From the NCBI GenBank assembly GCA_943735955.1, contig OX030965.1, positions 5,627,503 through 5,691,502 on the forward strand: a stretch of 64,000 nucleotides of DNA. Direction: 5' to 3'. Shown here piece by piece: positions 51,420 to 64,000 of this stretch. Below the pieces are notes generated by a model. It was not told where the DNA came from. It saw nothing but the letters and a program-made list of their open reading frames with translations, and made no database searches. The position numbers and the translations under genes are program-made. Within the stretch, counting starts at the first letter, position 1, and each line of letters starts with the position of its first letter. Origin of the DNA: Piscicola geometra (Eukaryota; Annelida; Clitellata; Hirudinida; Piscicolidae).

Positions 51420-53603
51420 TTTAAAATGCGTTTTAATAATACATTTCGTGTTTTGCATCATTTTGCTTGCATCACCACATTTCTCGCTCACAACCCACTC
51501 ACTAGACATCCAAGTGCGATTGCATTCCGAACATTCATAATGTCCAAAAGTTCTCTTTTTGCCCTGGTATGGAGTCAAGCCCTTGATCTTTGGAACATTC
51601 TGTGTTTGTTTGTATGTGTGTGTGTTTGTGTGTGTGTGTTTGTGTGTTTATGTGCGTATATACCTGTAAATGCAAGTTGTAAAAAAACTAAAATTGAATT
51701 TAAAAATTCAAATCACGAAAAATATTTTTTTCTTTTTTTTCTATGAAATATTCACCGAAAATAATATCTTGCATGAAATTGCATCATCTAATTTAGCTCT
51801 CGCAATGAAAAAAACCGAAGATAAAGTAAATTTTTTCAAATAAAATTTTTATTTTAAGCTTTTAAAAAAAGAAATTTTATTGAAATTGAATAGCAATCTT
51901 ACATAAATAACTCACACATAACCACCAGGTTATTGTGGTGACAAAATTAATTTCTTTTAAAATATCGGAAAAAATAAAATTAGGAGAGAAAATAACTTTT
52001 GCGTCGGAACTTGTTGACATCTTTGAATGATGCTGTCAAAAATCGAACAAGTTAAACTTAAACTCTGAAAGCAAATGCAATTTGGGGAAATCCGTTTAAA
52101 AGTACAGTTAGTTGTACTTTATCCGTTTCACAATTTTAGTATTTATGTAGAGTGAATTTAATTCTAAAATTCTTGAAAAATTAATATTTAAAAGTTTGAT
52201 TTTTAGAATACATACTGTTATATCTGTCGACATGCATTATATTCACGTTTATTTTTACAATTTGCATTTAAATAGAGGCTAAATATAATTTAATCCAGTT
52301 CTTCCACAAGGCATATGGAGTATTGTGTGAAGAAATAAACCCCGAGATATCACTTGAAAATCCGATTTTTTTTAAAATTGAAAAGCTCCAGAAACTTTTC
52401 ACCAGTTTTTTAAGTTTCAATAAAATAAAATAAATAGTTGTTTTTTCTCCGTCATGTGCTAAAACACGCGAAAAAGAAAAAATCTACTTTTTATTACAAC
52501 ATTTTAATTAAAAAATGGAAAGTTTAACAAAAACGTTAATGTTTTATAATGAAGTTCAACTTGTGTTTTTAATTGTAAAATAGAAAGTAAATAGTTCTTA
52601 ACAAATTCACACTTGATCACAAGATAACTGCAATAAAGTTTTTTTTAGATGATAATAAGAAATGGGAAAAAACTTGCATCCTCGGAACTTGAACTTGCAG
52701 ACATATTTCAAAAGTCCTCTCAATAAAATGAACTGAAACTAGATATTCTATAAAAACAGGTGTGACTTATGCAAATCAGTGCATTTATCCTTCGTTTCTG
52801 ACCCTGGTTAGCAAACAGTTTGCTCAGCGAACCACTAAGATGTTGACGCGTTCTGAAGACATTTTATGAATATCATGTTTGCGCTATTTAATTATTACAT
52901 ACTTTAGTTTTATACCTTTAAATAAGCTTAGAAAAACTGATTTTTAAATGCCTATAGTGGTAAGAATTATTTTGAATCCATCCTGTAAAAATATAGAAAC
53001 GTTGCTTTCGGTAGAATTACCTTTTATGGAAAAAATTCACATAGCATAAAATGATAATTCATTAAAAAGATTTTTTGCTTTGAAGTGTTTGATGGCGTCA
53101 CTTTGCGACACTGTAGCCAAGTAACAATGTCAACAAAACTTCGGACTCTTATCTTGTTATCTAAACCGAACGATTTTTTAAGCATTTTAACAGCTTTAGA
53201 ATTTTTTTAAAAAGTGAAAGTAAAATAGTTTTTCTTTCTCCGAAGACTTAGAGTATTGAAAGCGCTCATCAGCTTGAAGCAAGCTCTTCAGACAATACTT
53301 TTTTGAGAATTAAGCCGTCATCCATGCTAAAAATTATAGAAAAAAAATAGTTTCCAGTTTTTTAACACTTTTCGACTAATCTCTTTTAACACAATTAACC
53401 TTAATTTTATTAAAAATCAATTTTTAAAAACAAATCTTTCTCAATAAATATGGTGAATTTAGCACTTTCAAAACACAGAAATTCGAAATGACAAAAAAAG
53501 AATTCTTTCTAACTCTTAGAAGCTAATGGAGGTGAGAGTGTCCCCTCGGAGGGACCGACACTTAAATGAGTTGAATAACTCTGAAGACGGGTAAAAGAGC
53601 GTT
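51420..53603. other. Gene-free AT-rich interval
   Basis: No exon or RNA gene is recognised. A short (GT)n tract is at about 51608-51648. Confidence 0.55.
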
Positions 53604-56600
53604 TCAGTCGCCATTTGTGATTTCCTTGGCAGCGTCAGTGACGGGCGACGCTGCGGGCTGTTCCTTGTGCAGTTTGGCCATCACTCGGTCTGCCAGTTGA
53701 GAAGCGCCTGGCGTATGCTCGATGTTGCTCGCCTTCCTCTCCCTCACCTTGTCGAGGAAACGACTTTTAAACTCGCCCCCGCCTGAAGAGTGCTTCGGTT
53801 CAGCCCTCGAGTAAACAGCGTCTCTGCTTCTAGTTGAGACGTGGCTGATGGAGGGGGTGGAGATCTGACTCCTGGAGGGGAATGCAGTGTAGCCGCCAAT
53901 GCTCCTGTCGTAGTGGATGCCGCCTCGGTTGTCTGCCACTGACAACGCCCGTCTCGACTGACCAGCTCCGTACGTGAGCAGGCTGTCAGGAGGAGATGGA
54001 GCAGTGGTGATCGATGAGTGGTTGTAGTGGTTGAGCGGTGTTGGAGCGTTCATGTGCTTGATGCCCGCGTAGGACATTTTCTCGAAGACTCCTCCACGCG
54101 GGTTGTCTATCGCCAGACTCTGCGTGATGTCGGTGTGGTTTCTGGAGGCTTCCTTACTGCCCAAGAAGGAGTATTTTGAGCGGATCTTGTTCAGAAAGTC
54201 ATCTGCACTGGAGTTCGCCATGTCCATCGTGGCGATGCTTGCTCTGCTGCGAGGTTTGCTCTGCGACAGAAGGCTCGATTGTCCGGTAAAGAGGTGTTCT
54301 GGATGAGATTTTTAAGATTATACTTTTTATTTATCTAATTCATTTATTCTTGTTGTGTGAATTCATTTTTAAAATGTATCTTCAACCTTCAATTTTTTCG
54401 TATCAAAAGTTTTTCTATAAATAAAAATAAAACATTTAATACATTTAGATCTCACTCACCGAAATTACTGCGTTCAGCATAGCTACCCCTGGGACCTTCC
54501 CTAGCAAGGCTGCCTTCTTTTCTGTCGAAGTTCCAAGTGCCCTTCAAGTCTCTGTCCTTGCTCATGGACCTGTACTTGTGTCGGTCATTCGAGACGTTGT
54601 AGGAGTTGCCAGACAAGTAGGAGTCATGGTCTTCCATCAGGTTTGCCACACTGCACACACTGCCCCCTCTGCGTTTGGTGGAAGACAACAGCATCATGAT
54701 GTCGTCCATGTCGTCAGAGGGAGCCCCTGCCCTTGACTGTCTCTTGTTCATCAGAGATGCAGTCAGTTGGTTCTTCACTTCTTGCGTGTACTTCTGGATC
54801 GGTTTTTTGTTTCTGCTTCTTTCCACCGCTGAGTTGTGCTCGAACTCGTACTGTTTGCGTTCGGCGTTGACTGCGTTTTCGAGCGCTTCGAGACGACTCT
54901 TCCTCTTCAGGGTGGCTTGTCTCACCTCCCTCAACTCCCTTTCCAGTTCATCCAACTGCTTCGAAACAGACTTCACGTTCTCACAAATGTTCGCCTGTTG
55001 ACTGATCACCGCTCTGATGCCTTGTGTTCTGTCCTTTATGTACTCTTGTGTTTCTGCCGTCACCTCTAAGTCCCTGTCATTGTTCCTTTCCTGGCCGAAC
55101 ATCTTTTGTCTGTCTTTTTTGAATTTGTTTAAAAAATCCCGAAAATCATCGTTGGCATCTCCATTCATGCCTCCGTTCTCCTTGCCTTCTTTGCAGGCTC
55201 CCTCTTGCGACTTCTTCGACTTGTTCGCAGGTTCGTACTTCTTGGAAGAGAGGATCTTTTCGATCTCATCTTCTGCTTCGTCTCGCTCCTTCAAGGCAAT
55301 CCTGTGTCGGTTTCTGCTCGTCTTAAGCTCAAACTTGTCGTCATTCGTTTGATTATCATCTTTTTGAGTTTTTTCTTTCTTCAAGTAGTTCTCATAGTCT
55401 TCAACCTCGGCATTGCCTTCCTCAAACTTTTTGTCTTCCACCTTCCGGTCAGCCTTAGACGACAGAATTTTCTCCAGCAAGATGTCTGTTTCTTTGACAA
55501 TATCACTTATCTCCTTCTCATTCTCACCGTCATTTTCTTCAGAACCTTTGAGCTCCACCGCAACTGCACCATCATCATCATCACCACTCTCTTTCAGCCT
55601 GTCCTCTCTTGCCTCTGCCAGGATCTTCTTTATGAAATCATCCATCGACTGTCTTCGCTTCAACACCGCTGGATCCTCGCTGTTCAAGATGTCATCGACA
55701 CTTTCATCCACGTCATCATCCATCCCACCGCCATCCAATTCATCCACTTGTTTATCGATTTTTTTCGCTTCTGTTGAATCTTTCAGGGGAAACTCAACGG
55801 ATTCTTCACTCCTTTTCCCTATTTCAAAGATGGCGTTTTTCTCAACAACCTTCGATTCAGTCGCTTCTCTCTCCACTGCACCCTTCAAGCCTTCATCGGG
55901 TGTCAAGGCTTTAAGGTAGTTTCTTGTCATTTCAATGCGGCCAGTAGTTGCATCCTTGTTCTCCTTCTTGTCTTGGCCGACTGGAGATGAAGATTTGAGT
56001 TTTGAAATGTCTGAACGCATTGAAGAGCTGCTCACTTTCTCGTGAGACGAAATCTCATTTTGTACTTTATCAGAGGTTTTTTCTTTTTCTTTAGTTTTTT
56101 TTTGTTGACTTTCAAATTCAATCAGTGTAGGATCTTCATTTAAAATTTTAATTCCAGATTTTTCTCCAACAATTTTTTGAAGCATGCTTTCCTCAGCTTC
56201 CACATCTCCTCCGAATCCATTCGTTAGCTGAACCTCTCCAACTTTCTCAGATTCATCGCTTTCTGGCCTAGTCTTCCTACTGTACTTGGTGTTTAGAATC
56301 CTCGTGATCTCATCATCGTCAGTCAACAACGACAAAGAGTCACTGACACTCTTTCCGTTCATTCGAGGTTGACCCTCTTCAGGGGTAGGAGCTTTGTTAG
56401 TAGTTTTTTCATCATCGTGTTCTGCAAAGCCGTTTGAGATTGGAGCGTGGTTCTTCTTCACATAGACAGCTTCTTCGTGCTTGTTAACGCTGTCTTCCTT
56501 CAACGATTTGGCTGGCAGTTTTGTTTCTGAAAGTTTCGTCAAGTTTTTCACTTCGTTTTGCAATTCCTCTTCATCCGACTCAAAATCAACAACATCTTCG

Positions 56601-56620
56601 AACTCAATATCATCGCTCAT
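53604..56620 (-). CDS. Acidic coiled-coil protein of unknown function, 2 exons
   Basis: Exons 56620-54460 and 54298-53604 join in phase 1 (2,856 nt, 951 aa). The start MSDDIEFEDVVDFESDEEE lies just after an AG acceptor-like site; an in-frame upstream ATG at 56692 would add 24 residues from a poorly coding region. The protein is hydrophilic and strongly charged. A heptad-type segment spans about residues 535-600 (VSKQLDELERELREVRQATL). A short amphipathic motif of the type D-[DE]-x-[IL]-x-x-I-L-x-x-K-Y recurs: DDDEITRILNTKYSR (~101-115), DILLEKILSSK, DEIEKILSSKKYE, DDFIKKILAEA, and DDFLNKIRSKYSFLG in exon 2. The C-terminal part is Ser/Arg/Gly-rich and disordered. No membrane segment or enzyme domain is visible. 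I do not recognise the family; a cytoskeletal or scaffold role is only a guess. Confidence 0.8.
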
Positions 56621-57746
56621 TGCAGCCGATCTGTCAGACGAATTTGCATGCAAAAAATCATTAAAATGTATTAAAAAATAGTTTTTATACAATCTTTATT
56701 TTATCAACTATCAGTACTCTGAATAATTCTATTTAAAATCACGTACTTTCTGATTTCTTTTTGAATTAATCCTGCAGAGAAGAATTCAAAACGTGAGTAA
56801 CGGCTGCGCACAACGAGCTCTTCACCTCTGAAGCTTACAAGTTTTTGCTGCTGAAGCATTTATACATCTCCATACAAACGTATACGCATACAAGAGATTT
56901 AACCTTACGGCTTTTTAAGTAATTGTATGTTCATACAAATACTTAATTACAGATATTCTTCATTTGGAATACTTTCAATGCAGGTTGTGCGCATTTCTGT
57001 GAGTCACTGTTCACAAAAGATAGTTAACTCATTGTTTCGATTTATTCAAATACTTGCTGAGAATATTTCAAAAAGATATTTAAAAAGATAACTGAAATGT
57101 TTAATAAACTATAGTTTCGTGAAATATTGAATTTGTTTGCTTGTTAATTGCTCAAATTATTTATCAAGGGGTTCAAACTTGTCATAATTGACGATTGTAT
57201 TTGGAAATATTTTCATGATGTTTATGGTAGTGTATTTTTTCATATTTTTAAACAATGTTTTCCATTTTTTCATGTTTTGTTATGCTCCAAAAGGAGCGTG
57301 AAAAAAACATTTATCTAAGCTTATCAAATCTTTTAGTCGAGAAAAAAATGCTCTACTCTTTAAACCTTCAAAACCTCTTTATACTAGTACAATTACTTGT
57401 TACCTTTTACAATACATTTTATTACTACTATTATTTCTGTTTCATGATTTATTTGACTCAATCTAGTTTTCTTATCAGAACAACTTTAATTTGAATTTTT
57501 GAAAGGATTTTAGTTAAAAATGTATTTTTAACAGGTTTCATTTGAATATTTGAATCATTAGGTTATCATCTTCAATTTTGCATAAATCTATATTGTTCAA
57601 TTAATTATTTGGATTCTATGAAGGAACATATATTATTTATAAATTTTGCTACCGTTCGTATAAATGGCTTATATGTCTATGCTATTACTATTCTTTGTAT
57701 GATCCAATTGTTTTCGTTTACCGATAATCCTAGTTTATATTCCGAA
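56621..57746. promoter_or_regulatory. Shared intergenic region between divergent genes
   Basis: The coiled-coil gene (minus) and PSMC5 (plus) start away from each other across 1.1 kb of AT-rich DNA with no other gene, so both promoters must lie here or in 5'UTR introns. No TATA box or element was assigned. Confidence 0.45.
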
Positions 57747-61350
<3,604 letters not shown>

Positions 61351-62146
61351 TCTAGCGCTTTAGTTATTGTTCTTTTGACTTTCAATTATCTTACTATAGA
61401 GCTTTTTATTCATTGTTTCATTTAAAATGGAATTTTATTTTTATTTTGATTATCATTATTTTTATCATAGTATCTTTTTATATATTAGGTGTATTATAAC
61501 ATAAATATTATTTTATTCACTTTTCATGAGAAATTGAACTCTTAGTAACACCGCCTGACAAATGCAGTTTCGGCTGTACGCCTTGGAGTTACGACAGATA
61601 ATTATGCATTATTAGGCCATTCATCTTAATAATAACCACGTCCGATTCTCAATTAATTTAATCTCATTTAATTATTAATTGGTTCAATTATTTATTAGGA
61701 TTTAATATTAATTATTCTTTTCTTTTGAACTTTCGACTGGGTTTCATAGGCCTATTCGAGCGGGTGGAGATCATTATCAAGTTTTGAGTGGGTTTTGATA
61801 ATGATTTAAGTGGGATTTTGTGTGTTGTGGACATTATCACTTTTTAAGCGCCTGCAATTTCAATTTTCAGAGGATTTCGATTCTATTATAATCCTCAATG
61901 GTTTAATTGAACATTTAATTTGGGGCAAGTTTTGTTATCAAGACTACTTTGTATATCTTTCAATAATTAATTGATAAAAAGCTAATTCCATATATCATCA
62001 TCAGCATCGCCTCATCTGAACGCAGGTGACCAGTTAATCAAAAAGTTGGATTCTTAAACCGTTAACTTCGTTAGCCGTTAATAAGTTTTTTTATATTTAA
62101 ACGGAAAATTATTTTCTATCAAAGTCGCAGAAATCAAAAGCAGGCA
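61351..62146. other. Intergenic between convergent PSMC5 and the 166-aa gene
   Basis: AT-rich, presumably holding both 3'UTRs. No other feature is recognised. Confidence 0.55.
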
Positions 62147-63229
62147 CTAAATCGAAGTCTTGAGGAGAGTGGGCTTAGTGCTATTTCTCGAAAGTGCTTC
62201 GATCACGAAGAGGTCCTTGCACTGGCCCAGGCTGAGTCCTTCAGTGGGTATGGGAGCGACTTTGAGGGGAAGAGGAGGTGGTTCCTTGTAGAGAACTTCT
62301 CTGTATGCTGGTGCTATCAAGCCTGGAACTGTGGTGGTGGTAGATTTTTAATTTAATAATCTTTTTAATTATAAAACCAAAAAGATTATTTACATATTTT
62401 AACGATAGTTTCATAGATATACTTGAAGCCAAAGGATCTCACTGATGGATTGGGCGGGTGTCTTTTTGGGAGTAAAATCTTTCCGTGTGGAGGCATTTGG
62501 AGGAGGACAAGGGGGCTTGTAAACGCATGGAGACAAGTCTGTGGGTTCAGTGTGCATTTAATGTGCATTTTAAAACATTTGTTTATGTCGAAAATATTGA
62601 GTTATTATAAGTTAACTATTAATTTTTGAACCCTTTAAATAAGAAACAATGAATTAATCTCTTCTTTTATACCTGGACAAAATGGATTAATATTGGGGAC
62701 GAGTTTCGAACGGTCGACTGCCCTGCGTAGACTCCAGGGTGCCTCATACTCCACTTGTGAGGGTTGGCACTGGCGGTGAGGGTTGGAGGTCAGGGTGAAA
62801 TGGGGTTGGAGGTCAGGATGGAGATTGGTTGGCGGTGAGGGTTGGAGGTTAGGGGGAAGATGGGGTTAGTGGGTTGGATGTTGGGGCGAAGATGACATTG
62901 GTTGATGGTGATAATGGGGTTGGTGGAAGAAAGGATTTTGGTTGGTGGTGATGATTGCGTTAATGTGGCTTGGTTTGATGGAGGGAAGGAGAGTGATGAA
63001 AAGCCTGTTTTATTCCATAATAGTAGCCAAATTCTTTCTAAGGTTATATACTACTAATTTATCTAAATAAAACTTTATTATTACAAATTATTTAATTATC
63101 AACTTTTATAAGCTTTGAAAGCTTTTCAATATCCTTCAGAGGTGGCAAGATGAGGTTGCTGTGGTCGCGGAACTCTGTGAGATGGATGGTTCGGCCTAGC
63201 CCACACTGCCATGTACGAGCTATCGGCAT
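62147..63229 (-). CDS. Unrecognised 166-residue protein, 4 exons
   Basis: Exons 63229-63104, 62769-62673, 62538-62443 and 62328-62147 join in phase (0, 1, 1) to a TAG stop: 501 nt. The protein starts MPIARTWQCGLGRTIHL and is rich in Pro, Lys and aromatic residues (EYEAPWSLRRAVDRSK, NPFCPDLSPCVYKPPCPPP, YREVLYKEPPPLPLKV). It has no signal peptide, membrane helix or known motif. Splice support is good for exon 2's acceptor (pyrimidine-rich, ccgccag), exon 3's acceptor (gaacccacag) and exon 3's donor (atca|gtgaga). The donor of exon 1 (aaaa|gttgat) is weaker. Small basic Pro/Trp-rich proteins of this kind include axonemal microtubule inner proteins, but that is speculation. Intron 1 is G-rich with 'ggttggaggtcaggg' repeats. 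Confidence 0.6.
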
Positions 63230-64000
63230 GATGCTTTGGGAGGGGTGGTGATGAAGGTAATGATGGTGCTGCTGAGATTGTTGGGAGGATGATATGAGAA
63301 ATAGTGGTTTAAGAAATTTAGTTAATGAAGTAGTGATTTAAAATATTTTCCACGAATTGGACAATGGTTTTTAGACGTATGGTTGCTCGTGATTTGGCGT
63401 GTGAAAAAAAAACCGGAATCAAAGTTATTAAAATCTGCAATCTACAACCCTTTTTAGATTCATAAATAAAATTGTTGATAAATGACGTCTTTTGAAAAGT
63501 TTGAATTTTTCAAGAATAGTCTATTGAAATAATTCCCAAATGGACTTTTAATAAAGTCTTCTCCATTCCTATTACCACGTGAATCGGTTTCTTCCTAGTC
63601 GACGACACCAAAGCAAAGTTTTATTATGGCAAGTTCAAGCATTTTGATTTATTTATTTGAAGTAGCACCAAATCTGGGAGGGGGGGGGAAGCTCTATGGC
63701 TTCAGAAGGAGGTAGTTGATATGTAAAAGATTGAAAAGATAATAATTTTTTTTCGCGAAGTAACGAGATTGTAAAAAGTGGAATGGGAAAGCCTGATGTT
63801 TCCAATCATAATCATCCTTCTCTTCATGGTAATCATCATGATTTAAGGTGGAGAACCATAATAAACTTACAAGGTTTTAACTTTTTCGATCACAGACAAA
63901 AATCAGATGTTTAATTGATTTCAAGATTAACGTTTTTTTTAATATAAAAAAAAATTATGTTTGTAGACCAAACTTTCAAGTCTAACTTTAAAAAGAGCTC
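63230..64000. other. Window end, no gene seen
   Basis: AT-rich with a G10 run at about 63679. It may hold the promoter of the minus-strand 166-residue gene. Confidence 0.5.

Noticed and set aside
54675..55919. Plus-strand frames opposite the coiled-coil gene
   Set aside because: Shadows of a long coding exon. Composition mirrors its Glu/Lys-rich codons.
57609..57746. Upstream ATG of PSMC5 at 57609 adding ~46 residues
   Set aside because: It would add a hydrophobic leader unlike any Rpt6. ATG 57747 gives normal length and composition.

Overview
The window is animal nuclear DNA: AT-rich, with spliced genes, GT/AG introns, many microsatellites and several transposon families. Gene content and style (LDLa/EGF/YWTD receptor, TRIM-type protein, small Ly6-type proteins, lineage-specific hAT elements) suggest a lophotrochozoan invertebrate. 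A leech or other annelid is my guess; nothing in the sequence proves it.

Layout. 1-2.4 kb: a three-exon Ly6/uPAR-type GPI-anchored protein gene. The first ~300 bases look like the 3' flank of another copy, and exon 1 of a further paralog lies at 12.4 kb. 2.4-15 kb: gene-poor and rich in repeats, with a 2.7-kb element bounded by ~45-bp inverted repeats and carrying an 81-bp satellite, hAT and LINE fragments, and a lone terminal exon. 15.1-30.2 kb: a 21-exon USP19-like deubiquitinase (CS domain, long Ser-rich linker, USP domain with MYND insert, Asp/Asn-rich tail). A six-exon FAM78 homolog lies antisense inside its 4.9-kb fourth intron. 31.7-38.1 kb: a nine-exon TRIM-type protein (RING, two B-boxes, coiled coil, NHL-like C-terminus), with a FLYWCH-domain open frame in its first intron. 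38.9-44.8 kb: a 15-exon single-pass LDL-receptor-type protein, one intron of which is about 1 kb of (CCAT)n. 46.3-51.4 kb: four transposons nested inside one another. 53.6-56.6 kb: a two-exon acidic coiled-coil protein on the minus strand. 57.7-61.4 kb: a 13-exon PSMC5 (Rpt6) proteasome ATPase. 62.1-63.2 kb: a four-exon, 166-residue protein of unknown function on the minus strand.

The exon models were built by hand from splice signals, reading-frame phase and recalled family sequence. Phase closes across every junction of the Ly6, FAM78, TRIM, coiled-coil, PSMC5 and 166-residue genes. It also closes for USP19, where one short acidic exon could end at either of two donors. In the LDL-receptor gene the junction between exons 1 and 2 is unresolved.

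Three genes (USP19, the RING-B-box protein, PSMC5) belong to the ubiquitin-proteasome pathway, but they are separated by unrelated genes and I see no sign of co-regulation. The most unusual content is structural: antisense gene nesting, long simple repeats inside coding exons and introns, a stop-free in-frame intron, and the dated series of transposon insertions.
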